Below, piece after piece: positions 17,266 through 26,890 of a DNA stretch of 64,000 nt (its first letter is position 1; each line of letters begins with the position of its first letter). Under the pieces are notes generated by a model. It ran no database searches and was not told where the DNA came from. It saw only the letters and a program-made list of their open reading frames with translations. Source of the DNA: Martelella sp. AD-3. Lineage in GTDB: Bacteria > Pseudomonadota > Alphaproteobacteria > Rhizobiales > Rhizobiaceae. The position numbers and the translations under genes are program-made. The stretch is taken from positions 124,001-188,000 of the forward strand of contig NZ_CP014275.1 of NCBI RefSeq assembly GCF_001578105.1, read 5' to 3'.

Positions 17266-19074
17266 ATGACGAAGACGATCCCGATGAAACGGCTCTTGAC
17301 GACGGCCGCCCTTGCCGCCGCGCTGATGCTGCCTCTCCCGGCCTCTGCCGAAACGCATGGCGACGGCGATGCCGCTCTGGACGCCGCCATGGAGGCGGTG
17401 AGCGCGGAAAGCTTTGCCGGCGCGCTGCTTGCCGGGCAGACGGCCGCCTTCGATAACGACCTCGACCGGGCGGTCGCCTATTTCCGTCGCGCGCTGCAAT
17501 ACCGGCCGGACGATGCGGGAACCAACAACCAGCTGTTCATCGCCTTGATCTTCAACGGCGACCTTGAAAGCGCAAAGGCACAGGCGGCAAAGACGACCGA
17601 CGAGCCGCAGCTTGTTCCGCTGCGCGAGCTTTCGCTGGCGCTCGCCGCCCTTTCCGAGGAGCGCTACGACGATGCCATCGCCATGCTGGATGATTTCGGC
17701 GGCAGCGCGCTCGATGACCTCGTGTCGGAACTCCTGAATGCCTGGGCGCTCACGGGCAAGGGCGATCCCGATGCCGCGCTTGCCGGGCTCGAGGCGCTTT
17801 CCGGCCCGCCCTGGTACGATCTTTTCGTCAATTATAATGCCGGCGCGATTGCCGCCCTTTCCGGCGATACCGCGAAGGCCCGGACCTATCTCAACGCCGC
17901 GCTTGCCGACCGCGAGGGCGGGGTGACCGCGCCGGATACCATGCTGGCGACGGTCATCGGCCTGGCCGCGATCGAGCAGCAGGCCGGCAATACGCGCAAG
18001 GCACTGGATACCGTCTCGGTTGCCGAGACCTACGGCCTCAACGCCGCCGTGCTGGAACCGATCCGCGAGCGGATCGAGGCGGGGGCGCCCGTCATGGGCC
18101 TGCCGGAGACGGCAAGGGCCGGGGCGGCCGGCGTGCTGTTCGAGATCGCCGCCGCGCTCAACCAGGGCACCGCCGACGATATCGTCTCGCTCTATCTCGC
18201 GCTTGCCGAAGCGCTCAATCCGGGCTCTCCGGACGTGCTCTACCTGAGCGGCGTCGTGGAAGCGGCGAATGACAGGCCGGAACGCGCGCTCTCCTATTTT
18301 TCACGCATTCCGGAAGATGCCACGCAGTATCGCCTCGCCGAGCTGCAGCAGGGGATCGCCCTTGCCGAACTCGACCGCAAGGACGAGGCGATCGAGATGC
18401 TCTATGCCATGGTCGAGGACGCGCCCGATGACCGGCGCGGCTATCTGGCGCTCGCGGGCGTGCTGTCCAGCGAGAGCCGGTTCGCTGAAATGGCCGAGGT
18501 TCTGGACCGCGCGGCAGACCGCATCGGCCCGGTGGCGGCGCCGGAAGACTGGAGCATTTTCTACCGTCGCGGCATCGCCTATGAGCGGCTGAAGCAGTGG
18601 GACAAGGCCGAGCCCAATTTCCTGCGCGCGCTCGAGCTTTACCCCGACCAGCCGCAGGTGCTGAATTACCTCGGCTATTCCTGGATCGACCAGGGCATTA
18701 ACCTCGAGGAGGGGTTGGACCTCATCAACAAGGCCGTCGAGCAGCGTCCCGATGACGGTTACATCGTCGACTCGCTCGGCTGGGCCTATTACCGTCTCGG
18801 CCGCTACGAGGATGCGCTGCGCGAACTCGAGCGGGCCGTCGCGCTCGATAGCGGCGATCCCGCGCTCAACGATCATCTGGGCGATGTCTACTGGCAGGTC
18901 GGCCGCAGGCTCGAGGCGATCTATCAGTGGAACAAGGCGCTGGCCGGCGAGCCGGACGAGGACCTCGTTCCCGAGATCAAGGCGAAGATCGCCCACGGCC
19001 TTCCTGCCGAGACGCAAGATGATGACAGCCCGCTGGCGCAGTCGCCGGAGGGTGATGGCGGGACGGTTCAGTGA
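17266..19074 (+). CDS. Secreted tetratricopeptide-repeat protein
   Basis: This is a 602-residue protein with a signal peptide (MKRLLTTAALAAALMLPLPASA, cleavage near residue 28) and many TPR-like helical pairs over its length. The clearest is in the C-terminal third: EPNFLRALELYPDQPQVLNYLGY, IVDSLGWAYYRLGRYEDALRELERAV and DHLGDVYWQVGRRLEA. TPR domains scaffold protein complexes, here in the periplasm or at the outer membrane. Its stop overlaps the GTG start of ispE by 4 bp. The family is conserved next to ispE in related bacteria; its exact role is unknown. Confidence 0.88.
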   Translation: MTKTIPMKRLLTTAALAAALMLPLPASAETHGDGDAALDAAMEAVSAESFAGALLAGQTAAFDNDLDRAVAYFRRALQYRPDDAGTNNQLFIALIFNGDLESAKAQAAKTTDEPQLVPLRELSLALAALSEERYDDAIAMLDDFGGSALDDLVSELLNAWALTGKGDPDAALAGLEALSGPPWYDLFVNYNAGAIAALSGDTAKARTYLNAALADREGGVTAPDTMLATVIGLAAIEQQAGNTRKALDTVSVAETYGLNAAVLEPIRERIEAGAPVMGLPETARAGAAGVLFEIAAALNQGTADDIVSLYLALAEALNPGSPDVLYLSGVVEAANDRPERALSYFSRIPEDATQYRLAELQQGIALAELDRKDEAIEMLYAMVEDAPDDRRGYLALAGVLSSESRFAEMAEVLDRAADRIGPVAAPEDWSIFYRRGIAYERLKQWDKAEPNFLRALELYPDQPQVLNYLGYSWIDQGINLEEGLDLINKAVEQRPDDGYIVDSLGWAYYRLGRYEDALRELERAVALDSGDPALNDHLGDVYWQVGRRLEAIYQWNKALAGEPDEDLVPEIKAKIAHGLPAETQDDDSPLAQSPEGDGGTVQ

Positions 19075-19994
19075 CGGACGCGCCTAACGGCGGCGCGATT
19101 TTTGAATTCGCCGCCGCGAAGATCAATCTGGCACTGCATGTGACCGGGCGGCGCGGCGACGGCTATCATCTGCTCGATTCGCTGGTGACCTTCACTGATA
19201 TCGGCGATCGACTGACCTTTTCGCCGTCCGACACGGATCGCTTCACCCTCTCCGGCCGCTTTGCCGATGACCTGCCGCATCACGATGATATCCGAACCGG
19301 CAATCTGGTGCTGAAGGCGCGCAATCGCCTGCGTGAGAGGGCTGTTGAAGCTGGCGGAACCGCCGGGCCGGTCCATATCCATCTGGAAAAGAACCTGCCG
19401 CCGGCCTCCGGCATTGGCGGCGGCTCGGCGGATGCGGCTGCGGTTCTGCGCGGGCTCAACCGGCTGTGGCAGCCCGGGCTTGACGCTGAGACGATTGCGC
19501 TCATTGCCCTCTCGCTTGGTGCGGACGTGCCCATGTGTCTCGCCTCGCGCCCGCTGGTTGCGCGCGGGATCGGCGATATCATCGTGCCGGCGACCGGATT
19601 TCCCAGACTTGATCTGGTGCTCGCGAACCCGCTCTTGCCGCTCGCCACGCCCGCCGTCTTTGCGGCGCTGGAGAACCGCCACAATCCGCCGCTATCCATC
19701 GAGGCGCAGGCCCCGGCGGATGCGTCGGAGTGGATCGCCCTCTTGCGGGAAAGCCGCAACGACCTGCAACTGCCGGCAAGCCGGATCGCACCCGCCATTC
19801 ATGGCGTGCTCGATGCGTTGTCGTCGGCGGGCGCCTCGCTTGTCCGCATGTCGGGTTCGGGCGCGACCTGTTTCGGCCTGTTTGCCGATGTCGATATCGC
19901 GAAGGCGGCTGCCGACCGGCTTGCCCATGCCCGTCCGGACTGGTTCGTGGCGGCAACGACAACCCTTGCCGAAGGAGACGACGATCATGACTGA
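19071..19994 (+). CDS. ispE: 4-diphosphocytidyl-2-C-methyl-D-erythritol kinase
   Basis: IspE is the GHMP kinase that phosphorylates CDP-methylerythritol in the MEP isoprenoid pathway. It is 307 residues, with AAKINLALHVTGRRGDGYH at the N-terminus and the glycine-rich ATP loop PPASGIGGGSADAA (110-123). The C-terminal MSGSGATCFGLF is the third GHMP motif. The GTG start at 19071 overlaps the upstream TPR gene's stop, and its own stop overlaps the moaB start. The product feeds the polyprenyl synthase encoded two genes upstream. Confidence 0.96.
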   Translation: MTDAPNGGAIFEFAAAKINLALHVTGRRGDGYHLLDSLVTFTDIGDRLTFSPSDTDRFTLSGRFADDLPHHDDIRTGNLVLKARNRLRERAVEAGGTAGPVHIHLEKNLPPASGIGGGSADAAAVLRGLNRLWQPGLDAETIALIALSLGADVPMCLASRPLVARGIGDIIVPATGFPRLDLVLANPLLPLATPAVFAALENRHNPPLSIEAQAPADASEWIALLRESRNDLQLPASRIAPAIHGVLDALSSAGASLVRMSGSGATCFGLFADVDIAKAAADRLAHARPDWFVAATTTLAEGDDDHD

Positions 19995-20517
19995 ACGCCC
20001 CTTCATTCCCGTCCGCTTCGCCGTGTTGACCGTCTCGGACACGCGTACGCTCGACGATGACCGCTCAGGCGACACGCTTGCCGAGCGCATCGCCAGGGCC
20101 GGACACACGCTCTTCGATCGCCGGATCGTCGGCGACGACCGCGCGGCGATCACGGCCATCGTCAAGGACTGGTGCTGGAACCAGGCGGTGGATGTGGTGC
20201 TGACGACTGGGGGCACGGGCTTTACCGGACGGGATGTGACGCCCGACGCGCTCGAGCCGATGTTCGAGAAGCGCATGGACGGCTTCTCCGCCCTCTTCCA
20301 CCGGATATCCTTCGAGAAGATCGGCACGTCCACGGTGCAGTCGCGGGCAACCGCAGGGCTTTGCAACCAGACCTTCGTTTTCGTTCTGCCCGGCTCGCCG
20401 GGCGCCTGCCGCGATGCCTGGGACGGCATCCTCGAAAAGCAGTTCGACTACCGCCACACGCCCTGCAATTTCGTGGAAATCATGCCGCGTCTCGACGAGC
20501 ACCTGAAGCGCGGCTGA
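19987..20517 (+). CDS. moaB: Molybdenum cofactor biosynthesis protein B
   Basis: This is a MoaB/MogA-family protein of 176 residues that adenylylates molybdopterin ahead of molybdate insertion. VLTVSDTRTLDDDRSGD near the N-terminus and TTGGTGFTGRDVTPDAL are the family signatures; LPGSPGACRDAW is near the C-terminus. The start ATG at 19987 lies inside the end of ispE (8-bp overlap), indicating coupling. It is convergent with the glycosyltransferase gene. Confidence 0.94.
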   Translation: MTERPFIPVRFAVLTVSDTRTLDDDRSGDTLAERIARAGHTLFDRRIVGDDRAAITAIVKDWCWNQAVDVVLTTGGTGFTGRDVTPDALEPMFEKRMDGFSALFHRISFEKIGTSTVQSRATAGLCNQTFVFVLPGSPGACRDAWDGILEKQFDYRHTPCNFVEIMPRLDEHLKRG

Positions 20518-20527
20518 ACGCGCGTAT

Positions 20528-21046
20528 TCAGACCCTGACGGAGGCCCAGGCGGGAATGATCTCGCAGGAGAGTTTGCGCGTCATCTGCCGGCGGGCGAGC
20601 GCAAAGGGCGACGCGCCGCAGGCTTCAGCCTTTTCCACCGCGAGCGGCTTTGGCAGGAGAACGCCCACTTCAAGCGGGCAGCGCGGCTTGAACAGGACAT
20701 GCCGGAGCGACCGGCGATGCCTGCGCGAGCGGGAAAAGCGCGCCGGCCGCGTCTCCAGCGCCATATGTTCGAAAATCGCCTCGACCCAGCCTGACAGGGG
20801 ACGCGCGCCGGGTTCCAGGACAAGAATCCAGTCGCCGCGGGCCTGGCGTATCACCTCCGGCAGGTCCCAGGCGCGCAGATAGCGGCAGCCGGCCGCCTCG
20901 GCAACGCGCTCGGTTCCGTCGTCGCTGCCGCGATCCAGCACGATGACATCGCTGACAAGCCCTTCGACCGCGCCGACAACCAGCGTCGAAAGCGTATGGG
21001 CGAGTTCCGCCTCGTGATGGTTGGTTTCGATAACGACGCTCAGCAT
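20528..21046 (-). CDS. Short family 2 glycosyltransferase-like protein
   Basis: This is a 172-residue protein that begins LSVVIETNHHEAELAHTLSTL and contains VIVLDRGSDDGT and GDWILVLEPGARP. These correspond to the nucleotide-binding half and acidic motif of GT-A family 2 enzymes. It is much shorter than most active family members and lacks a visible second half, so it may act on a small substrate or be non-catalytic. Start ATG at 21044-21046; convergent with moaB. Function unknown. Confidence 0.78.
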   Translation of the reverse strand: MLSVVIETNHHEAELAHTLSTLVVGAVEGLVSDVIVLDRGSDDGTERVAEAAGCRYLRAWDLPEVIRQARGDWILVLEPGARPLSGWVEAIFEHMALETRPARFSRSRRHRRSLRHVLFKPRCPLEVGVLLPKPLAVEKAEACGASPFALARRQMTRKLSCEIIPAWASVRV

Positions 21047-21194
21047 GATGGGTACTTATTGCAAAAGTAAGGCCCTGTTGCAAAGGGGAACGATATATGT
21101 TCTTGTTTTGTTCTCACGATTGCATTAAGTTTGCGACGATGTGTTGCAGCCGGTCCGCTTGTTTCGGCCCGGAAACCGCCGAGGAGGTTCGATC

Positions 21195-22322
21195 ATGGAT
21201 GATGCCTTCATTACCGATTTTGCCGCAAACCCTGTGCCGGAGCCCCATTTCGACCCGGTGATGCGCGAGACGCGGCGCGGGAGAGGCGCGACCGCCAATC
21301 CCGACGGTCGTTTCGAGAAGGTCTCGCGTGAGCGTTTCGACGATGGCTGGGATCTCGATGAGGATCTGCCGGCGCCTGCAACGGACGTGCAGGTGGAAAA
21401 GGCGAAAACGATCATCACCCGCAACACCTCGCCGGACGTGCCTTTCGAGCGGTCGATCAACCCGTATCGCGGCTGCGAGCATGGCTGCATTTATTGTTTC
21501 GCAAGGCCGACCCACGGCTTCATGGGGCTTTCCGCCGGGCTTGATTTCGAGACGAAACTGTTCGCCAAGCCGGATGCGGCCCGCCAGCTTGCCCGTGAAC
21601 TGGCAAAGCCCGGCTACAGGGCGAAGACGATCGCGATCGGCACCAATACCGATCCCTATCAGCCGGTGGAGAAGACCTGGCGGATCATGCGCCAGGTGCT
21701 GGAGGTTCTGGCGGAGGCCAACCACCCCGTGTCGATCACCACCAAATCGGCGCTCGTGCTGCGCGATCTCGACCTCCTTTCGGCGATGGCGGAGAAGCAT
21801 CTCGTCAAGGTCATGGTCTCGGTGACGACGCTCGACCGCAAGCTTGCCCGGGCGATGGAACCAAGGGCAGCCACGCCGCCTCGAAGACTCGAGACCATCC
21901 GCGCGCTTGCAGAGCATGGCATCCCTGTGGGCATTTCCGTGGCGCCCGTCATTCCGGCGCTGACGGATCATGAGATCGAGCGCATTCTCGACAGCGGCCA
22001 GGCCGCCGGCGCGCGCGAGGCGAGCTACATCCTCCTGCGCCTGCCGCTCGAAGTGGCGCCCTTGTTCAAGGACTGGCTGCTGGAGCATCACCCCGAGCGT
22101 TACCGCCATGTGATGAGCCTGATCCGCTCGATGCGCGGCGGCAAGGACTATGATGCCGAGTTCGGCAAGCGGATGAAGGGCAGCGGCCCCTATGCCTGGC
22201 AGATCGCCCGTCGCTTCGAGCTTGCGGCAAAGCGCCTCGGACTTCAGCGGCGCGGCTTTGCGCTGAGGGAGGACCTGTTCCTGCCGCCCGACGGCGCGGG
22301 CACGCAGCTCAACCTGTTCTGA
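21195..22322 (+). CDS. PA0069 family radical SAM protein
   Basis: This is a 375-residue radical S-adenosylmethionine protein. CEHGCIYC (Cys94, Cys98, Cys101) binds the 4Fe-4S cluster, preceded by [14 protein letters not shown] and [15 protein letters not shown] match the PA0069/SplB-like group. The start ATG at 21195 has GAGGAGG eight bases upstream. The reaction is not known for this family. It stands alone between the glycosyltransferase and rnhB. Confidence 0.93.
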   Translation: MDDAFITDFAANPVPEPHFDPVMRETRRGRGATANPDGRFEKVSRERFDDGWDLDEDLPAPATDVQVEKAKTIITRNTSPDVPFERSINPYRGCEHGCIYCFARPTHGFMGLSAGLDFETKLFAKPDAARQLARELAKPGYRAKTIAIGTNTDPYQPVEKTWRIMRQVLEVLAEANHPVSITTKSALVLRDLDLLSAMAEKHLVKVMVSVTTLDRKLARAMEPRAATPPRRLETIRALAEHGIPVGISVAPVIPALTDHEIERILDSGQAAGAREASYILLRLPLEVAPLFKDWLLEHHPERYRHVMSLIRSMRGGKDYDAEFGKRMKGSGPYAWQIARRFELAAKRLGLQRRGFALREDLFLPPDGAGTQLNLF

Positions 22323-22480
22323 CGACGGCGCCGGGCCCGGGCGATACCGCCCTGGCGCCGGCTGCCGGACTTTCCGGCCGGCCTTCCCTGGGCCGATGCC
22401 GAAGAAGTCTCCTTCGCCGCCGCACACGGGTCATCTCAAAAGGATCGCCCGGGAGGAGACTTGCGGGAGATCGGCGGGTC

Positions 22481-23191
22481 GTGTCAAATGACGGCATGTC
22501 ATTCAGCGATCCAGCCGATTCTCCTGCCCTTTTCGAGCTGCCGCCGGCCGGACCCGATTTCGTGCTCGAACAGCGCGCGCGGCTCAGAGGGCTCTGGCCG
22601 GTCGCCGGCTGCGACGAGGCCGGACGCGGTCCCCTGGCAGGCCCGGTGGTGGCCGCCGCCGTGATCCTCGATCCCGACCGCATTCCCGAGGGCCTCGACG
22701 ACTCGAAGAAGCTGACGGCGAAAAGACGCGCGGCGCTGTTCGAGAAGATCATGGCCGATGCCGTCGTCTCCGTCGCCTCGAGCAGTCCCGCTCTCATCGA
22801 CCGTATCAACATTCTCGCCGCAAGCCTTGATGCGATGCGCCGCGCCGTCTGCGGCCTCGCCCGCGCTCCGATGCTCGTTCTCGCCGACGGGCGCGATCGT
22901 CCGCCGGGCATTGCCTGCGGCGCGGAGGCCGTCATCAAGGGCGACGGGCGATCGCTGTCGATCGCCGCCGCCTCGATCGTCGCCAAGGTGACGCGGGACA
23001 GGATGATGGAGACCGCAGGCCTGCTCTATCCGGCTTATGGCTTTGACGCCCATGCGGGTTACGGAACCGCCCGCCATCTCTCGGCGATCTCCGAGGCCGG
23101 GCCATGTCCGCTCCACCGCAAGAGCTTCCGGCCGATCCGCGAATGCGGGCGCGCCGCCGGCGACATTACGCCGGACGTCATCGAACCCTGA
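22481..23191 (+). CDS. rnhB: Ribonuclease HII
   Basis: RNase HII removes RNA from RNA-DNA hybrids, including single misincorporated ribonucleotides. It is 236 residues. [19 protein letters not shown] (catalytic Asp45 and Glu46), [23 protein letters not shown] and HRKSFRPI are the conserved blocks. GTG at 22481 is taken as the start; the ATG five codons later (MSFSDP) is an alternative. The N-terminal 35 residues are an extension seen in other alphaproteobacterial enzymes. Confidence 0.94.
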   Translation: MSNDGMSFSDPADSPALFELPPAGPDFVLEQRARLRGLWPVAGCDEAGRGPLAGPVVAAAVILDPDRIPEGLDDSKKLTAKRRAALFEKIMADAVVSVASSSPALIDRINILAASLDAMRRAVCGLARAPMLVLADGRDRPPGIACGAEAVIKGDGRSLSIAAASIVAKVTRDRMMETAGLLYPAYGFDAHAGYGTARHLSAISEAGPCPLHRKSFRPIRECGRAAGDITPDVIEP

Positions 23192-23289
23192 GGGCAACGA
23201 TGCGGGCGCACAATGTCACGCGCATGGCGAGGCTCGGCGGGGTCTTGCGAATATTCAAACGAAAAAGGGGAGAAGTCTCGGGAAATTGG

Positions 23290-23366
23290 TGGTCGGAGTG
23301 GCAAGATTCGAACTTGCGACCCCCTCGTCCCGAACGAGGTGCGCTACCAGGCTGCGCTACACTCCG
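23290..23366 (-). tRNA. tRNA-Pro (anticodon CGG)
   Basis: The minus strand folds as a full 77-nt tRNA. The acceptor stem is CGGAGTG/CACTCCG, the D-arm contains AGCGCAGCCTGGTAGCGC, the anticodon stem CCTCG/CGAGG encloses the loop TTCGGGA with CGG in the middle, and the T-arm contains GTTCGAATC. The 3' CCA is encoded. No integrase or duplicated 3' end was seen nearby. Confidence 0.96.
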
Positions 23367-23732
23367 TGACCAGCGGCTGCTCTATAAAACAGCATGCGGT
23401 GTTCGGCAAGCGCTTGTTGAAACTTTTTTGAAGGGTTTCGCCGCACGCCTTCGATGGCCGCTGGCAAGGCGCTGGCAAGGAGGCGATGTTGTGATAAGAA
23501 CGGACCCGGCTTTTCGGCAAACAACCAAACTTTATTGAAAATGGAACGGTTCGGCGCGTTGCGCGTTGGTAATGGGTCATAGTATCGTGCGCCGACTGTT
23601 TTGTATTAATGCACCCGTCCTCCCCGGTCGCCTGTTGAAAGCGACGCAGCAAAGGGAGTGTCGGTTTTTTAAACTGTGTCGGCCGTTTCATTCTGGCCGT
23701 TGATTGCGCCAAAAAAGGGATTGATTGTATCA
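23367..23732. other. Intergenic region between tRNA-Pro and the phosphohexomutase gene
   Basis: About 365 bp, A+T-richer than the flanks, and it should hold the promoters of both the tRNA (leftward) and the mutase (rightward). GTTTTGTATTAATG near 23600 looks like a -10 area. No gene was accepted. Confidence 0.35.
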
Positions 23733-25151
23733 ATGAGTGTGAAATTCGGAACCAGCGGGCTGCGCGGCCTCTCGGTGGATCTATTGGGCGAACCATCCTC
23801 TCTTTATTCAGCGGCGTTCTGCCGCCATCTCCTGGAAACAGGACAGGCGGAGAAGGGCGCAACCGTTCTGGTCGGGCGGGACTATCGCGAATCGAGCCCG
23901 GCGATCGCGGAGCGCTGCATGGGCGCGATCGCGGCTGCGGGTTTCAAGCCGGTCGATTGCGGCGCGCTGCCCACGCCGGCGCTCGCTTTTTTCGGACAGA
24001 AGAAGAATGCCGCCTCGATCATGATCACCGGGTCGCACATCCCCGCCGATCGCAACGGCATCAAGTTCTACCGCGCCGACGGCGAGATCACCAAGGAAGA
24101 TGAACAGGCGATTTCAGCCTGGGCGGAGAAGCTGAAGGGCACGGCGGAGGCCGGCCACGCTGAAGGCGAGGACATGGCGAGCGAGGCGCTGGCGCTGTTT
24201 GCCGCGCGCTGCACCTCGATCCTGCCGGAAGATGCGCTTTCCGGCATGAAGATCGGCGTCTACCAGCATTCCACCGTTGCCCGCGACCTGTTCATCGCCG
24301 TTCTGGAAGAATATGGCGCCGATGTCGTCCCGCTGGGTTTCTCCGAGAGCTTCATTCCGGTCGATACCGAAGCGGTTTCGCAGGAGACCGTCGACCTTCT
24401 GAAAGGCTGGGCAAAGGAGTACGGCCTTGACGCGCTGGTTTCCGCCGATGGTGATGCCGACCGTCCGCTGGTCGCCGATGAGACCGGGACGCCCCTGCGC
24501 GGCGACCTGGTCGGTCTGATGACCGCGAATTTTCTCAAGGCCAAGGTCGTCGTCACGCCGGTCACCTCCAATTCCGGCATTGAAAAGAACGGCGATTTCG
24601 AGGTCGTGCGCACCCGCGTCGGGTCGCCCTTCGTCATCGCCGGCATGATGGACGCTCTTTCTTCCGGCAAGGAGGGCGTGATGGGGTTCGAGGCCAATGG
24701 CGGGCTCCTGACCGCTTCTGCCTTCCGCCCTGCCGATGACGCGATCGCCGCGCTGCCGACGCGCGACTGCTTCCTGCCGATCCTCTCCGCGCTCTATCTC
24801 GCGGCCAAGGACAAGCGGGCCATGTCGGAACTGGCGAGCGCCTACAGCCTGCCGGTGGCAGACGCCGACCGCATCAAGGACTTTGCCCAGGAGCGCAGCG
24901 CCGCGCTGATGGCCCATCTGAGGGCCAGCGAGGAAAATCTGGCCGCATTTCTCGCCCCGATCGGCGGCGTCGCGGACAAGAGCGACATCGACGGCCTGAG
25001 GGTGACGCTCGAGGATGGCCGCATCATCCATTTCCGCCCCTCCGGCAACGCGCCGGAGATGCGCTGCTATGTCGAGGCCGAGACCGCCGAGGCGGCGCGC
25101 AATCTTCTGAAACAGGGGCTCTCCCTGATCGAAGGGTTCAAGCCTGCCTGA
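23733..25151 (+). CDS. Phosphohexomutase (phosphomannomutase/phosphoglucomutase family)
   Basis: This enzyme interconverts hexose-6- and hexose-1-phosphates. It is 472 residues with the alpha-D-phosphohexomutase layout: KFGTSGLRG at the N-terminus, the phosphoserine loop MITGSHIPADRNGIKFY (Ser101), the metal loop DGDADR (239-244), a sugar-binding FEANGG, and the C-terminal phosphate loop RPSGNAPEMR. The start ATG at 23733 is followed by the conserved SVKFGTSG. It lies 52 bp upstream of a mannose-1-phosphate guanylyltransferase, so phosphomannomutase activity for GDP-mannose supply is the best guess; glucose specificity cannot be excluded. Confidence 0.9.
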   Translation: MSVKFGTSGLRGLSVDLLGEPSSLYSAAFCRHLLETGQAEKGATVLVGRDYRESSPAIAERCMGAIAAAGFKPVDCGALPTPALAFFGQKKNAASIMITGSHIPADRNGIKFYRADGEITKEDEQAISAWAEKLKGTAEAGHAEGEDMASEALALFAARCTSILPEDALSGMKIGVYQHSTVARDLFIAVLEEYGADVVPLGFSESFIPVDTEAVSQETVDLLKGWAKEYGLDALVSADGDADRPLVADETGTPLRGDLVGLMTANFLKAKVVVTPVTSNSGIEKNGDFEVVRTRVGSPFVIAGMMDALSSGKEGVMGFEANGGLLTASAFRPADDAIAALPTRDCFLPILSALYLAAKDKRAMSELASAYSLPVADADRIKDFAQERSAALMAHLRASEENLAAFLAPIGGVADKSDIDGLRVTLEDGRIIHFRPSGNAPEMRCYVEAETAEAARNLLKQGLSLIEGFKPA

Positions 25152-25203
25152 TCCGTTCGCATTTTCGCAAGTCATTTGAAAAATTCATTGGAGTAACAAG
25201 ACT

Positions 25204-26637
25204 ATGACCAGCAAGATCGTTCCCGTCATCATGGCCGGCGGCAAGGGCACACGGCTCTGGCCGCTGTCGCGCGCCACCGCGCCGAAGCAGTTTATCCGCT
25301 TTCTCGGCCCCAAGACGCTTTACCAGAAGACGCTCGAGCGCGTATCCGACAGCGACCGCTACGAGGCGCCGATCATCCTGACGAACGAGGATTTCCGCTT
25401 TCTCGCCGCCGAGCAGGCGCGCGAGATCGACATGGATCTGACGGGCATCATCCTGGAGCCGATCGCGCGCAACACCGCGCCCGCCGTTGCCGCCGCCGCC
25501 GCCCTGGTGCGCGCCAATTTCGGCGAGGACGCGATCATGCAGGTCTTTGCATCCGACCATGAGATCGAGGCCGGGCCCGACTATTTCGCCTGCATCGACA
25601 CGGCCTTTGCCGCCGCCAAATCCGGCAAGCTCGTGACCTTCGGCATCGAGCCGACGGAGCCTGCCACCGGCTACGGCTATATCGAGGCCGGCGATGAGCT
25701 GGATACCGGGGCGCGCGCCGTCGCCCGCTTCATCGAGAAGCCCGAACTGGCGAGGGCCGAGGAAATGCTCGCTGCCGGGAACTTCACCTGGAACTCGGGC
25801 ATCTTCATGTTTCCGATCTCCGTTCTGGTGCGCGAGCTCGAAACCTATGCTCCCGAGGTCATGCAGTATGCCGAACAGGCTGTGCTGAAGGATGAAAGCG
25901 ACCTCGAGCTCGACTTCATCCGTCTCGACAAGGACGCGTTTGAAAAATGCCCGGATATCTCCATCGACTATGCGGTGATGGAAAAGACCGATGCGGCGGC
26001 CGTCGTCGCCTCCTCTTTCTCCTGGTCGGATCTCGGCTCATGGGACGCGGTCTGGAAGGACGGCGAGCAGGACGCCGACGGCAATGTTATCGCCGCCGAT
26101 GCGACGCTCATAGACACGAAGAACTCGCTGGTGATCTCGCGCGACCTGCATGTCGCCATGCAGGGGCTCGACGGCATGGCCGTGATCGCCTCGGAAGACG
26201 CGGTCTATGTCGGCAGGCTTTCCGACAGCCAGAATGTCGGCAATATCGTCAAGATGCTGAAGGCGCAGAAAGAGACCAAGGCGCTCGCCGAGGAGCACCC
26301 GACCTCCTATCGTCCGTGGGGCGGCTATACCTCCATCATCAAGGGCGAGCGTTTCCAGGCCAAGCGCATCTTCGTCAAGCCCGGCAAGAAACTGTCGCTG
26401 CAGAAGCACCATCACCGCGCCGAACACTGGATCGTGGTCAAGGGCACGGCCGAGGTGACGGTCGACGAGGATGTGAAGATGCTGACGGAAAACCAGTCGG
26501 TCTATATCCCCCTCGGCGCCGTGCACCGGCTTTCCAACCCGGGCAAGATCACGCTGGAACTGATCGAGGTGCAGACCGGATCCTATCTCGGCGAGGACGA
26601 CATCATCCGCATCGACGACGATTTCGGCCGCGGCTGA
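25204..26637 (+). CDS. Mannose-1-phosphate guanylyltransferase / mannose-6-phosphate isomerase
   Basis: This is a bifunctional ManC/AlgA-type enzyme of 477 residues. The N-terminal nucleotidyltransferase has MAGGKGTRLWPLSR (residues 10-23), PKQF and the family stretch FIEKPE. The C-terminal type II isomerase cupin has FVKPGKKLSLQKHHHRAEHW (about 391-408) and a GAVHRLSNPG element. It makes GDP-mannose from fructose-6-phosphate together with the mutase encoded just upstream. The two genes probably form one transcript, ended by a hairpin at 26663. GDP-mannose would feed surface polysaccharides. Confidence 0.95.
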   Translation: MTSKIVPVIMAGGKGTRLWPLSRATAPKQFIRFLGPKTLYQKTLERVSDSDRYEAPIILTNEDFRFLAAEQAREIDMDLTGIILEPIARNTAPAVAAAAALVRANFGEDAIMQVFASDHEIEAGPDYFACIDTAFAAAKSGKLVTFGIEPTEPATGYGYIEAGDELDTGARAVARFIEKPELARAEEMLAAGNFTWNSGIFMFPISVLVRELETYAPEVMQYAEQAVLKDESDLELDFIRLDKDAFEKCPDISIDYAVMEKTDAAAVVASSFSWSDLGSWDAVWKDGEQDADGNVIAADATLIDTKNSLVISRDLHVAMQGLDGMAVIASEDAVYVGRLSDSQNVGNIVKMLKAQKETKALAEEHPTSYRPWGGYTSIIKGERFQAKRIFVKPGKKLSLQKHHHRAEHWIVVKGTAEVTVDEDVKMLTENQSVYIPLGAVHRLSNPGKITLELIEVQTGSYLGEDDIIRIDDDFGRG

Positions 26638-26662
26638 TCCCGGCGACAGGAAAGACAGCGAG

Positions 26663-26696
26663 GCCCGGCTGATCCATGTCATGCCGGGCTTTATTG
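26663..26696 (+). terminator. Intrinsic terminator after the GMP/PMI gene
   Basis: GCCCGGC at 26663-26669 pairs with GCCGGGC at 26683-26689 and is followed by TTTATT. It lies 26 bp after the stop codon. Confidence 0.7.
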
Positions 26697-26890
26697 TGCG
26701 GAAATGATGATTCATCGTCAGATATTTCGCATGTATTTTCCATTACGCAACGATTATCGACATAAGAAGCTTCTGGCGCAATGTTGCGACGGCTGCTCTT
26801 GACCGGCCCGCCTCTCCCGCTATATCGTTGCCGGACTGCGCCCCAAAACCGGGCGCGGACCCCTCTTTCAGTCTCGAAGGGCACGGCAAC

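Noticed and set aside
23290..23366. tRNA-Pro as a possible integration site
   Set aside because: No integrase and no duplicated tRNA 3' end were seen on either side.
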